Assembly: GCF_028453695.1 (NCBI RefSeq)
Contig: NC_135773.1
Location: forward strand, 18,848,001 to 18,912,000
Direction: 5' to 3'
Source of the DNA: Augochlora pura
Lineage: Eukaryota; Arthropoda; Insecta; Hymenoptera; Halictidae
DNA: 64,000 nucleotides
In this document: piece after piece, positions 46,201 through 58,092 of the stretch
How the letters are laid out: each line of letters begins with the position of its first letter
Position numbering within the stretch: position 1 is the stretch's first letter
Made by a program: the position numbers and the translations under genes
The notes under the pieces: model-generated
The model's input: the letters and a program-made list of their open reading frames with translations, nothing else
Told to the model about the DNA's origin: nothing
The model's database searches: none

Positions 46201-46601
46201 CGTTCTCCACTACCGTTCCTCAAGGAAAACTCGAGTATATAAAAGTACCAAATGCAACCAAAAACCGGGCTAGTTCCAAGTCAGTTACCGACGTAGGAAC
46301 GCTGCAAGATCGAGTCTGATTCTCTTTCGAGCATTTCAACCGAGTACGCACATCGTTACAAGGTTACAAGCCCTCGCCGACTCGTTGCGACAATTGCGAG
46401 CGTCATCCGCGTTACGCACTCGCGCATACACAATTGTAATAGACGTAAAACTTGTAATCTACTACCCTTTACCAGTCCGTTTACTTGTCAAATGTCATTA
46501 TTCCATTTCCTAATTCGAAGCAGTAGTTGGTACAACCCACAGAAATTCACCTTCACCGCTCGAGGTGTATCTTCATTTCTTTGAAAACATGGCAATCAAA
46601 C
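43290..46601. other. Non-coding stretch, mostly CpG-rich
   Basis: 43300-43980 is AT-rich; 44000-45960 is largely CpG-rich with many small frames on both strands (for example 44006-44290 +, 44184-44483 -, 45126-45422 +, 45261-45554 -). None has a recognisable domain. No repeats of note were identified. Confidence 0.5.
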
Positions 46602-46852
46602 TTAACCCCTTGCATTATATTAACGAGTCAGACTCGTGACGAACGTTTCGTGTACAATTCGATAAATATAGCTGCCAATCATTTCTATTAAATCGAAACA
46701 AAATTTAAATCCCCTGTCATCGAAATCTGAAAATGAAAGTAAACGAGAAGATTCGTGACACAAGAATCATCTGATGACATCAAAGAAATTATTAAGGATG
46801 AAACAGTTGTAATCAACGTAGCTCTGAAAGACGTAATAGTGCAAGGAGTTAA
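46602..46852. mobile_element. TTAA-bounded miniature element, C family (copy 2)
   Basis: TTAA on both sides, ends TTAACCCCTTGCA and, in reverse complement, TTAACTCCTTGCACTATTA. The left end only has the palindrome ACGAGTCAGACTCGT (46623-46637; 6-bp arms, 3-base loop), 17 bases inside the TTAA. The copy at 11061-11304 has the same palindrome end on its right side, so the two are in opposite orientation. Confidence 0.85.
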
Positions 46853-46865
46853 ATCTCTACTCTTC

Positions 46866-47150
46866 TACTCCTGATGACACTCCGGTGATGTAATAAGCAA
46901 CGGCTTGTTCACAAACCTGTTACCTTATAGTGGCACCCTGTGATAAAATGAGCTCGACTAGCCACGTCATTTCTCCTAGTGACACCCCGATGATGACGTA
47001 GGCATTGGCTAGTTTAGAAAACATTTACCCTGCTAATAATGTCCCAGTGATGAAATAAGCTCGGCTAGTCCACGCATTCCTTACCAAAATAAAAAAAAAT
47101 CGCAACAAAACTCCGGTCACGTAAGCTAGTTTGGTCCTCGACTCCTAACA
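46866..47150. repeat. Degenerate tandem repeat, unit about 50-58 bp, five copies
   Basis: Successive units follow the pattern CTCCTGATGACACTCCGGTG, ATGTAATAAGC, GGCTWGT, a variable stretch and a terminal TTAC. Examples begin near 46866, 46921, 46972 and 47028. Copies are about 60-70% alike, so the array is old. Confidence 0.6.
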
Positions 47151-47896
47151 AAGTCGTTTAATTTTCGTATTATCCCGTTCCAAACAAAAACCTTCCGCTC
47201 ACAGTAATTCTCTCTTAATTATAGGAAGTTCGTTCGTGATTGCTTTCGCGTAGGACTTCGCCGCGCGTGCGAGCAAAGAACGCTCGCCTTTCAGAGACAT
47301 TTCGTCGTTCGGGGTATCCGATCCATAGTAACGCGACGAATCCGACGTTTCGAGGGAAACTTGAACATCCAGCAGGGAACTTCGGTAATTCGCTCTCTTG
47401 CTCTATTTCGCCGGGGAACCTTGCGTAGCGGGATCCTCTGGAAAGAGGGTGGCAACTGTCACGACTCCTCGGTTGCCAACTTGATTTCATTTACCGTGTA
47501 TCACGTATCCAGCGGAGGCCTAACTTCGTGTTTTCTCCCGATGCCGTATTAGCGAAGCGAGGGGCACGCTGTTTTGCTCACGATGGGATTGTCGTGCTAC
47601 TGCGGCGTAATCTCGACGCGCGTTACGAAAACTGACACGTTTCATTTTTCTTCCGGATACCGGCACGTTTCCGTTTACCGCGAATAGAACCGTGTTACGT
47701 CTGTTCCGTCGAAGATTGCTGTATTTCATATCTGCTACGGAAAGCGGCACGTCTCAGTTTCTTTCATGCATAAGTCACATTTAATTGGTCGCAACTCTTT
47801 CGCTACGAGTTCGTGTGAAACGTGTGCGGCGACCACGATTTTGTATTTCACGTAGAGAAATATGTATAATACATTGGATTGGGGAATAAGATCGTA
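47151..47896. other. CpG-rich non-coding stretch
   Basis: 47215-47780 has overlapping frames on both strands without domains. Confidence 0.45.
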
Positions 47897-48264
47897 GCGT
47901 TTTAATATTTTCTTTTATTTTACAACGACTTGTTGCTGTTTGACAAAGTGTATAATATTCATTCGATAGAGCTGTTTCTGCTCTACAAAACTGTGCCAAT
48001 CGTTTCTTTTTGAGTCATTTAATTTGTTATCACTTTTTTGTTATCACATTTTTGTAAGGACGGAAATAACATTATTCCTTTATTTGTTTATTATTTTCAC
48101 GTAATAAAAAAAATAATAAATAATAAATAGTAAATAATGCATTAATTTATTGCTATAATTATTAACACTGTTTTGTAGAACAGAAACAGCTCTATCGAAT
48201 GAATATTATACACTTCGTCAAACAGCAACAAATCGTTGTAAAATAAAAGAAAATATAAAAACGC
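47897..48264. repeat. Inverted repeat with 99-bp arms, 95% identical
   Basis: The arm 47897-47995 pairs with 48166-48264 with five mismatches and no gaps, around a 170-base AT-rich spacer. A core in both arms is ATTCATTCGATAGAGCTGTT. No TTAA or TA boundary is clear, so it is not an obvious MITE. It lies 19 bases upstream of a C-like TTAA element. A transcript across it could form a long double-stranded hairpin. Confidence 0.9.
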
Positions 48265-48282
48265 ATAATTGCATTTATTTAA

Positions 48283-48665
48283 TTAACCCCTTGCCTTACG
48301 GTTTATTTTTAAAGAAACGTGCGCGTGGGAGCACAAATTAAAGTGATCACAAAATAAAACTAACACGTTGCTGTTTGTATTTCAGAAATTTATATAAACG
48401 TGGACAATATTTCATTCGTAAAAGAGCAGATTAATAAAATAATACTGATATTACACAGAAATGTAAAAATATACTTTTTAAGCTCGAATAAAATCAAGAA
48501 AAAGATTCTTAACGCAATTGAAATTACTATGAACATCAAACTATAAAATTCAATAAAACATAAAAGAAGTTGCGGATTGCATTTGCGCTAAAGGAAAAAT
48601 CAACTCCTCAATGGTATATGAAAGGAATGATGTGGCTTAGGCGTCATTGTATGTCACGGGGTTAA
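48283..48665. mobile_element. TTAA-bounded element, C-like (copy 3, diverged)
   Basis: Bounded by TTAACCCCTTGCC on the left and, in reverse complement, TTAACCCCGTGACATACAAT on the right, so only the first eight bases match well. The region expected to hold the palindrome at the right end (ATGACGCC...CACATCAT) is at best a decayed stem. It is 383 bp, AT-rich and non-coding. Membership in the C family is tentative. Confidence 0.5.
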
Positions 48666-49555
48666 AAACCTAATTTCATTAGTTTATTTAATTCTTTGCT
48701 GCGAGGAACGAAACTGGCTGCGTTTCGCAGCATGGATGGAAACGTTTTATTTTTCGCGACTGAAATTGATCCCCGTTTTCATGGCAGACTGCTGAAACGT
48801 GCCGGTTTCCTCAGCGAGAAGGGCAAACGTGTTGCTCTTCGCAACGCGCGGGCCGATCTGCCGGCAAATTCTTGGAAAATCGTCCGAAAGAATTTCGAAA
48901 GCTATCGCGTTCGCAATTACATTTTCATTTGCAATCGCAGACGTGCTCGCCGCGGACTCCTCGAGAGCGAGCACGTCGGCAGCGCGAGATCCCGACGACG
49001 GACAGTTTTCCGGCGGAGTTCCTGCGAAAATAGCTGGAAACTGGAAAGTACTTGGTTGTTCCGTAATTGCGTGTCGGCAACTTTTCTCTCCGCAGCGAGA
49101 CGTAAACCGCTTACGTAAACCGTCCCCGTTTAATAGCGCGCGGCAAATTACACGAGACCGCCGCGTCGCGTCGCGTCGCGTCTTTCGATTGTCTCCGGCT
49201 CGCCATCGGCGGGGTACGGCTTGGTTCGGTAACGGGCCGATTCGAAAAGAGACAGCGAATCCGCGGCGTCCCGTTTCGGAAGATACTTGCCGCGCGCGCG
49301 GTGGTGACGCGAGCCGGAACTTTGTTCGTCCAACGATTACAGGTTCCCGCCGCGTCGCTTCCCATTCGTTCGGCGCGGAATTACCGGCGCTCAATGCGAA
49401 AGTTGCCGAAACAAACTTTGATAATATCGTTGGATCGACTTCGGGACGAAGGAGGGGACGGGGACGGGGAAACTTGCGATGCGTTCGATGGATACGTAAT
49501 TGAATAGCAAAAGGAGGAGATCGGATGAAGGGATAGGTTCGTTTTAGGGGTTAAT
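48666..49555. other. CpG-rich block with the longest open frames, judged non-coding
   Basis: Frames of 234 codons (48799-49503 +) and 215 codons (48747-49394 -) overlap almost completely on opposite strands. CpG-rich DNA with TCG/CGA steps lacks stops in several frames at once. Neither translation shows a domain, and both are arginine/serine/alanine-rich. There is also a GCGTC pentamer run (49166-49184). I do not call a gene here. Confidence 0.45.
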
Positions 49556-49602
49556 AAAGTCGACGGCGTCGGCGGCGTCGGCGTCGACGTCGATGCTGGC
49601 GG
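49556..49602. repeat. GTCGGC/GTCGAC hexamer repeat
   Basis: Tandem, imperfect hexamers (GTCGACGGCGTCGGCGGCG and so on) in CpG-rich DNA. Confidence 0.75.
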
Positions 49603-51479
49603 AGGGTGCCAGAGCAGAGGGAGGATGGAGGTTCGGTGGGAGCAGGAGCGCAGCGTCGCGCCAACGACGCAGATAATGCATACTAGGTACAGGAAGTAAA
49701 ATTTCATCCGATGAATTAATTATAAACTATGCTCGACATCTCGCGCTCGGCTCAAGCAATTACCATGAATATGAAGCGCGCTCCATCGGGCTCGTGGGAG
49801 GCGCCGGAGACGGCAGCGGCTCACTTTCCGAACGATAATATCGGTAATTTCATTTAGCAACCTGGCATTCTATCACTTTCCTCGATAACACGGCTCACAC
49901 GTTTTTCAATAGTTCAACGACGTCCGGACAGTTACAGAAATCTACGCCCGACTCGGGAAATGGAGCAGGGGCTACTAATTGTCGTGTCTTTGGTTGGCTT
50001 TCGAGCATAATTAACTTTATACTCGATTTAAAATAAAATTATTATCGAATAAGAATTTTCTTTTATTCTTTACTTTGTTTATTTCTGAGTATGGAAATTC
50101 TTCCACTCTTTTACTTTTACGAACAATTGTTTGATCATTGGAATCCTGTGGTATTCTACTGGCTGCACATTGTACTGCAGTTCGTCCCTCCTATCTCGCA
50201 AGTTTCTTTGGGATTTCACGGGATGGGGAAAGTTCGCCGCATCCGCGGACAATGAACAGCGTGACAGCGCGCACGACCGCGAGTAATTAAAATCGATGAA
50301 AATCGATAAAGTTTTGGGGTCATAGAAAACACCGGACAGGAGCCGGCCAGCGGACAGCGGGAATTTTATTCGCCGGAATTTACGGTCCCCCGAATTTGCT
50401 CGCCGGCCCGGTTCCCGTTGTGTTTACCGAAAACCAAACACCGCGGCGCTCGAATGCTCTTTCTTCGCGGCACGTTTTCAACTATAACGATCGACGGGTG
50501 GTGTTTTCTGCTTGGACGAGCCGCGGTTTACCTTGCAATAAGAGTGCGCACGAGCCCATCCGGCGAAGTTATATGCCTGACTTTTGGGACGCATTCGAGA
50601 CGTACCCGGGACGTATGTTTGCCGACACATTACACGTGACTCCGGTGCCCGGCTCTGCTCGCTTATGCTCGCTTATGCTCGCCTCCGCTCGCGGAAGGAT
50701 AACCCGAACCGCCGAATCGTGCGTGCGCCCCGCGCTTACCCTGTGTATCTTTCGTATTATTTGTTCAGGGCTCGTGCGCTTTCCGTGACGTGCATATTGT
50801 ATTTGTACAAACTCTAACGTCAACACGTGCACACACCGCTATCCCGGGTGTATACCGTACGCGATATTATGTGGGGCAATGCGCGGGCAAATTAACGTTA
50901 TTTAGCGCGGAACGCGATCATTGGCTCGCGAGCACTCCAAAGAATGCTCCCACCCCTTTCGGCCCTCCGCCCGGCCCGCGGCGACCTCGTCCACCTCGCT
51001 GCGCCGTTCGCGCTTTATTAAATTCACTGCCGTTCCAAGAAGCGGGGCTCCCGCCAGCAAGATCTGCTAATACGGAAGAAGTAACATTAAAAACACCGTG
51101 TTGCACCTTAATGCAGCCTTAACGCGGCTCGCATAACTGCCGGCCGGCACGTGAACCGTCGGGCTAAAAATAAAGGGCTCTCCGGATCGTAAAGTGTCCT
51201 GTACACCAGATATACCGGGTGTTCCGGTGTTGCGCCGGGCTACTAGTTTTCCTCGTAAACGATAAGTACGCGGAAAAAATGAACGGGGATAAGCTGCTGC
51301 TGGTTTTTGTCTGCCGCGTAATGGGCTATGGAAATTTTCTACGATCGCGGTATTCTTTTTAGCGGGGCAGGCCGTTGGATCTTCTCAAATGGCGCGACGC
51401 GTTCCTTTTTATATCTTGTACTTCTCGTGTCCGTACATTAGCCTATTTGCATCGCAAGGAAACGTGAAATATAATGCCC
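49603..51479. other. Non-coding stretch, CpG-rich blocks
   Basis: CpG-rich at 50210-51200, with a 10-base tandem GCTCGCTTAT at 50659-50683. Frames at 50396-50788 (+) and 50569-50832 (-) mirror each other. No domain recognised. Confidence 0.45.
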
Positions 51480-51611
51480 CGATAAGACGTTTCTTTGACT
51501 TTATTTTCCGATAAACACTTATCTCGACGAACGATCGAGTTCCGATCGAGTTCCGATCGATCACGAGCTGCTCGACCGAAGGAGAAAAACAATTCGTTTA
51601 GTTTAGGGGAA
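51480..51611. repeat. First copy of a 110-130 bp duplication
   Basis: It shares with 52600-52712, in the same orientation, TTTATTTTCCGAYAARCACT, CGAACGATCGAGTYCCGATC, and RGAGAAAAACAATTC followed by TTTAGG. This copy has an extra GATCGAGTTCC repeat (51536-51558). It has no known transposon end and no open frame in common. Confidence 0.75.
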
Positions 51612-51792
51612 GTATGTCAATTACTGTCCTCCACTCTGGCTGCCGTGTCGCCGCAATGATTTTACTTATATTTAGAAATGATATTATTAAATTAAATATA
51701 TTGAATTCTTTTAAGAAACTTTCATCTGTTAGTTTCGGAACCGAATCAATACTTCAACTTGTTAAAACGTATAAAATACGGAAAATAATCTT
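51612..51792. other. Short AT-rich spacer
   Basis: Nothing recognised. Confidence 0.4.
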
Positions 51793-51909
51793 GTAATCTT
51801 TTCACTACTGATTTAGATATGTATGTTATATCTATTGTAATATAATATACGTATCTATTAATATAATAGACATATCGTGAATATACGTCTGCAGCAGTGA
51901 AAAGGTTAA
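51793..51909. mobile_element. Small TTAA-ended inverted-repeat element (H)
   Basis: The right end in reverse complement is TTAACCTTTTCACTGCTG; the left is TGTAATCTTTTCACTACTG, with its TTAA apparently mutated. It is about 117 bp with a TA-rich interior. Probably a decayed member of the TTAA-bounded group. Confidence 0.5.
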
Positions 51910-52268
51910 GTTTCTGGTAACGGTTTTCATGTGCTTTTGTCTGGATTTTGTTAAAAATGTTGAGAAACATGTTGCAAATAAAAATGACAATCGAGTGTTG
52001 AGACAATCGGTTTCTTAAATATATTCTTTTATTTCAAATAATTCAGTAATTAATGAAAATTTACATCTTGTTTCTGTTACTGTGCACTGTAACTGTTTTA
52101 TGTTTTCATGTATTTTTCGATGTGTGCTCAAATCTTTCATGGCAAACAACGCGCAGTATCGTATGTATTAAACCATAAATAATAAATTCAATACTTTCAC
52201 ACAGAATATTCCACGTTTTTACATTTTCGTTACATGATTATTTACTTAGAACAGACCGGAGAAATTGG
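51910..52268. other. AT-rich non-coding stretch
   Basis: No gene or repeat recognised. Confidence 0.45.
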
Positions 52269-52368
52269 CACAGTAATTAAATCAGTGTATTGAAATTGAT
52301 ACACAGTAATTAAATCAGTGTATAGTAATTGATACACAGTAACTAAATCAGTGTACTGAAATTGTCAT
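52269..52368. repeat. Minisatellite, 33-bp unit, three copies
   Basis: Units ACACAGTAATTAAATCAGTG plus TATTGAAATTGAT begin at about 52268, 52301 and 52334, exactly 33 bases apart, with one or two changes each. A partial related motif (CACGGTAATTAAATT) follows at 52402. Confidence 0.9.
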
Positions 52369-52599
52369 AGACATTGACTAGAAAAAGCTTTGCAACTGAC
52401 ACACGGTAATTAAATTTTCATGTTTTTAAGGACACAGTAGCTCGTTCAAAAACTGTTACGTGTAGTACGTTAATTATTGCGCGTTGTTATACATTTCAAT
52501 CGTGAAAAAGATCATACTTACGTAAACAACATCAGCATACAATTGAAATGTTTTAGAAGGCTCGATGTAGGTAACAAAAACTATTTAATTAATATAACG

Positions 52600-52712
52600 G
52601 CTCGATAAGTTCTTTGCTTGATTTTATTTTCCGACAAGCACTTCTCGCCGAACGATCGAGTCCCGATCGATTCGTCCGAAAGAGAAAAACAATTCACTTA
52701 CTTTAGGTGTTT
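52600..52712. repeat. Second copy of the 110-130 bp duplication
   Basis: Pairs with 51480-51611 (roughly 80% identical by eye), 1.1 kb away in direct orientation. It lies at the left edge of a GC-rich block, whereas the first copy lies at the right edge of one. Confidence 0.75.
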
Positions 52713-54839
52713 CCCGGAGCATTCGGGACAGCAGGCGATTTTGTCTCGGAATGATTCTGACGAGATCGACTTTTGGTCAGCAAGGCGGAGCAACTGCTCG
52801 ACTACGTTCGAGCTCTCCCGCCATCGAATAAGAAGGGAAAGATGAGGAGAAGAAGAGATCTCGTCCGAACAGGATTCAACGTCGTTCTCGGCGGGCATCC
52901 CCAATTATGCGACCACTCGAGCCGTTCCGTGTCCGACATAACCGTTTTCGGAAAGTGCCGTTCCAGCTTTTGCCCCGTAATTCTGACCGTAAATGTACAC
53001 ATGTAGACATAACAGGTTCCCCGGATTCGATACCGGTCCCGTGGAACTTTAGCCCCGAGTTTAAGGGGAAGAGGACTATTAGCCCGCATCAGGGTCGCTT
53101 CCGGTGGCGCACTTAACGCAATTACCGGCAAAACTCGCGCCCGAAGAACGGCTTTGCTCGTTCAACCGGCCCCGGCGAATAAAGAACATTGAACTTCTGT
53201 TCGAAGACCGACGATAACGAGGCGCCCCGTGTCCTATCTCGCGGAGACGGCCTCGGCGACCGCGACCGGAGCCCATGATTACGCTCGAAAAAACTTATTA
53301 CAACCCGGTGACAAAAAGATAGGACGCTCCATTAATTTCGTCGAGCCACCCGACGGTCGAACTTGCCGGGCTTTCAATAAAGAATCGACAAATATCCCAC
53401 TGTCTGCTCTTTAGAACCCGTGCAGGAACATTAATAACAGGAGTTTTAAGATATCGCTGTGTAGACATTAATCTACGCCCTGAAGATCGCAACGGTGTTG
53501 CATCGATACTTAGCGGGAGAGCTACGACGACGCTAAGTCGCTTTCTGGTGCAGTCTCGGTCGGTGCAAGTGGTACAAGTAAATCATTAATCATAGTCGAC
53601 GTTCGCAGCTCGAATGGATTGCCGTCTGAAGAAACGTTCAAACCACTCATCCCAGTATATCGGTGAATTTGTTACAAAGGATGAGCCATCTGTTAGCTTC
53701 ATTTCAAAATTTATTTACTTATTTATTTATCGACTTATTTACGGAAAAGTCAATTAGCAAAATATCAAGTATGGAGCAGAATTGAGTGAGCACTTTTAAA
53801 ATGGTATAACTTTTTTAAAGCTGATCTAAATGACTTGAATTCTTCTGTGAATTTTAAAGGGACTAGTTCGATGTACAACAACTGAAATACTTTCTACTGA
53901 AATATAATAAATACTGAATACTGAAATGAAACTGAAATACCGAAATGAAAAGAAAATTACAGTAATTAATCGGTCGGATTTTCCTCTTTTTAACGAATTA
54001 GAAGACATCGAGCTGTTTTGAATAGAAACCAAAAGACGACCCACCTTTATGTCTTTTGCGCGGAGTTGCCATCTTCTTCCGCTTGGAATACCAAGCAATG
54101 AACACAGCCATTTCGACGCTGACGAGGAAGAATCTGTGGAACTTTCTCTTTGGTAACGATCGCGACGATTCATCGAATCGGAAACGTGTACAAACGTTTT
54201 TCATTGATACGTTCGCGCCACGATTCCACTAAATTAACCGACAACCATTCGCCCTAGTCGATTTCATACTGTTCATACTGTTTGAGATTAATTGAAGTGT
54301 TACGCTCCGACATATCCGCTTTTTAAAGCGCTCCAATCGAGTTTAGTCCTTCAAGTGGTTATCGCTGTTTTAACATCACTAATGGTGACGCGACATTAAA
54401 TTGATTTTGTATTAATAATAATGATTTAACGTCAAACGAACACCGTGTCAATACCAATGGTACTATCAACGACACAGAGTCAATTCAAAATTCGATATAA
54501 AGTCAATTTAAGCTCAAGTCACCACTGTCGGTACAGAATCGATCTGTCTTCAAGTCGACATTATTGATGCAGAGTGAATGTTCCGTTAAGTCATTATTAT
54601 TCTGTCCTCCTTACTTTAATTGCCTTAACATTTCTGTTCATCCAAGAAATGGAGCTTTAATAAGTAACCTTTGGAACTCTATAAAGTACATAGAATATTT
54701 CAGCTTCGCTTATAAATTCAAAGTCGCATATATTTTTAAAAAATTATGATTTAATCATCAAATACTTCATTTGAATGTTCTCGTGTACAAAACGGAATTG
54801 CCCGTCACACTTTGTAGTGTTATATCAATTATACGTTGT
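52713..54839. other. Non-coding stretch
   Basis: CpG-rich at 52720-53520. A piece at 53775-53830 (ATGGTATAACTTTTTTAAAG) resembles the left end of the TA-bounded element at 59204. ACTGAAATA-type simple repeat lies at 53880-53945. The 115-codon minus frame at 53826-54173 has no recognised domain. Confidence 0.45.
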
Positions 54840-54905
54840 TCACGTCAGACCCTGCCGTCCAGGGAAATAGCCACACGCAGAATTCAACCGTATCTAAAAG
54901 GTTAA
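54840..54905. mobile_element. Lone plain end of a B-family TTAA element
   Basis: In reverse complement from the TTAA at 54902-54905 it reads TTAACCTTTTAGATACGGTT then GAATTCTGCG, matching the plain end of the B copy at 42134 (TTAACCTTTTAGATACGACA, GAATTTTGCG). The palindrome end is not found. Confidence 0.55.
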
Positions 54906-55322
54906 CGTACATCGTCCCTAGTATTGGGAGTCAATTTAACGCGCGTCGCCATTATAAGGTTAAACCATAATCGAATTAGAATTTGGCTCTGGGCAAAACG
55001 GTCTAGGAAGAGACGGGAACAAGTGCCCCGGCACACGAGCAGTCTGCGAGGATACGGAAAGATCAACCAAGCCCTAAAACGAAAGCAGACCCGAAAGTAT
55101 GAATATTCCGCAGTCATCGTGCGCCCCGTGTTCCACGTTTTCCATGTTCCACGTACCAGGCCGCCCCCAGGTTCTACGTTCCACGTTTCAGGTCCTGTAC
55201 GCAAATAGGCAGCTCGCGCCTCGTGCTCGCGTATCGTTTGCATAGGTTGGCGACCGCTTGGTCTCGCCTTGCCTCGTCTCGTCGCGATCTTTCTAGGCGA
55301 TTGCTCGTGTATAGAGCTCGCC
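54906..55322. other. Non-coding stretch
   Basis: Contains a loose TTCCACGTTTTCCATGTTCC repeat at 55128-55195; frames here follow the repeat. Confidence 0.4.
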
Positions 55323-55364
55323 GCTTAGCTCGCTTAGCCCGTTTAGCCCGTTTAGCCCGTTTAG
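55323..55364. repeat. 9-base tandem repeat
   Basis: CGCTTAGCT, CGCTTAGCC, then three CGTTTAGCC units in a row. A short recent slippage product. Confidence 0.9.
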
Positions 55365-58092
55365 GGGCGCGGAATATCTCCCTGTAATTGCACCTTTCGT
55401 GTTACATGCGCGAGAGACGCGGAGCACACTCGCTTTACTTCGGTTCGCGCGAACGCCGCGCCATAGATCGCCGATTTCAATGTGCAGTCCCAGCCCTGCC
55501 GTGCTGTCGTTAGGTGAGAAAGAGCAGCAGCCATGTCTATTCGTTTAACAGCCCATAAACGTTGTTCCGCGGGGCATAAAAGTAACCGATGCTCGCGAAC
55601 GATTCAAGGTCAACGAGTGCAATCGGTCTTGTTCGTTTCAGGCTTCCAAAATAAACTGTTGTCCATGATAATTACATTCTGCGTATGTATGTCTTATATG
55701 TTGATGATTTTTCGCTATATTCTGAATAAATATTTATTTAACAATTAGATGATCATTCGATTGTATTCCTTGCAATAGAATATTTTACTCGAATAACTCT
55801 TTCTCTGAATAATTCAAAAAAGTAATATGAAAATAAGTCGACAAGATATGTCGACAGATTGAATTCCTGTACGAATAAATTCATATTCAAATTCAATCTT
55901 ATTCGAATGAATTCTTATCTGGATAAATTTTTATTCAATTGAATGTTTACCCGATAGTGTCGAATAAAATTTTATTCATTAGTCTGTATCGTTTACTTGA
56001 ATGAAATTTTGCTCTACAGTTAATGCGAAAAGATAGTACGAGAGAAAACTAACATAAACTAAGAATTACTTTATTTTATTACGCTGCTCGGCAATTTGCT
56101 TGTCCCATTCGATGCAACCAATTGACGAATGAGACAATGTGCACTTTTCAAAAAAACTTAAAGGTAAGACAAGTAAATGTAGAAGAAACTCATCGACACT
56201 GTGAATTTTTATAGTAAAAGAACTGATCTGTTGGGTGTTTTAAACTAGAATTAGGTAGACCATTTAGTCTATTTGTTATTCTGACCCAAATTAAAGTGTC
56301 CCATTCGTGGAACATATTTTTCTTCTATTGTAAACAATAAAATTATTCAGTTGTATTCACTACTCAAACTATTATTTCATTTACAAATACATTACACATA
56401 TAATTAATTAACAATAATAATAATTAACAAATAATTGTAATTAAACAATAATTACAATAATTAAAACTTTTTCAATTGCAATAATTTCTTAGGAAGAAAA
56501 GACAGTTTATATTTATTATATGTTCACATCTGTTTGAGTATTTGAATATTGATGGCAACAGAACAGATTTTAATTCCGACTTAAAGGAAACATTCATGCC
56601 TAATACCTTATTACTAGAAATCCCCACCGCGAATCCGATTCGTTAAAGTACGGCATGGGTAAATTTCCAACTCGCGTTCGAATTCCACCTATGGATCTGT
56701 CCCCTCGTTCTCTTCCACGCTAATGAAAATCGTCCCGTTTAAAAGAACATCGGCAGCACCGAAATCTGAAAAATGACCACGTGAACGGGGTTTTTTCCAT
56801 CATTAAGCACGGCGCGCGCGCGTCATGATGTTTGAAAAGCATGGAAAGCTCGGTCTTCCCCTTCGCTGAATCTCTGATACAGTTCCCGTCTTGTCCCTCG
56901 CTTCGGAAAAAGACACGTAAATTTGCTCCCTTTGCTTGGCGAGTAATCTATGAAGCCATTACGCCGGCACACACGCGTGCCCGGCACACGTACGCGCGCA
57001 TGCACACGGTTTAATGGCGCAAGACATTTGTATCCTTCAGTGGCGTGTCGCGAATGGGCCCGTAAAGCACGCCGGTCTTTACAATTTTTACAGAAACTGG
57101 GAAACCGGGAACTAGAGAGTGGAAACCCCGGCTGAACGTGTCCCAGCGGTCGAATTCCTCCGATCGTGCACGAACCTATGAAAAACGGTTAATCGACGGA
57201 CAACGATGTAATCTTGCCGAAACGATTTTCGAAAGTTTTATCCCGATAAATTTCCGTCGGAGGCCGTTCATCAAATTCCCAGCCGAGCCCCGTTGCGCGC
57301 TGTTTGCCGTTTAAATAGTCCGTCGCGCGAGTTTGTCTCCATCCGTTTGCTCAACGACGGAAACACCGGTCGACGACATCGAGACGCGCGAGTCCGTTGC
57401 ATCTACACGTCACTTTTCACCGAATGAAACGGATTCGCGTTTCGCGTCTCTCGCGCGAAAAATATATCGTTTCGAGGACCGGGACGAATGGACGCTCTCG
57501 GCCCACGGGAACTTGCTTCGTGCCACGGCGGTGTGTAATAATTAACACGAAGTGGGCGTTGTGGTGGCGGGTCGAATTCAGGATTTGGGAAAAATAGATT
57601 TTTGAAATTGTGATAATAATAATAATTATTTATTGCAATTTATTATGATAATTATTATTTATTAATGGGATAAACCGTTTCGTATAATGGGAGAGGGAGA
57701 GTAATAATATGGTAGCAGTCACGCGAGAACGGACGGAATACAAGAAGAAAGAAAGAAAAATGGAAAGGATAGAAAAGAACAGGAAAGAGACAAAGTTGAA
57801 TAAAACTAGTAAAAAGATTAGTAACAAACTGTAAGTCTTCTCATGTGATATAGAATTTTGTAAATGAACGTTTTTATAAATAGTAGTTACATATGGAAGT
57901 AGAATTTCAAGGATCCATTTTGAAAGTTATAAAATAATAGTATACCAAGTAATATTGCATTGCAGCTAAGAAGTTTTCATCTCTTAATTCTTTGTCTCCA
58001 CATAGGTCGTTATTTAAACATCAAATGAAATAGTATTTTTAACTACTATTTACTTATGCAAATATTTCGATGTGTACTACTTAATTTATTTC
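55365..58092. other. Non-coding stretch
   Basis: 55760-55990 has scattered ATTCGAATGAATT-like motifs. 56100-56145 holds an imperfect 12-bp hairpin (TTGTCCCATTCG...CGAATGAGACAA). 56395-56470 is AAT/TTA simple sequence. 56630-57600 is CpG-rich. 57608-57665 is a TAATAA hairpin-like tract. No gene recognised. Confidence 0.45.

Noticed and set aside
48747..49503. Long overlapping open frames (234 codons plus, 215 codons minus) as genes
   Set aside because: Both strands are open over the same CpG-rich DNA, translations are Arg/Ser/Ala-rich with no domain, and the pattern repeats in every CpG-rich block of the window.
56100..56310. Miniature element with CGAATGRGACA ends
   Set aside because: Only about 11 bases match between the facing ends, and the boundaries are unclear; probably chance plus a small hairpin.
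57630..57827. Membrane protein (Leu/Phe-rich minus-strand frame)
   Set aside because: The hydrophobic composition comes from purine-rich plus-strand sequence (AAGAAAGAAAG, GGAAAGG); it is a compositional artefact.
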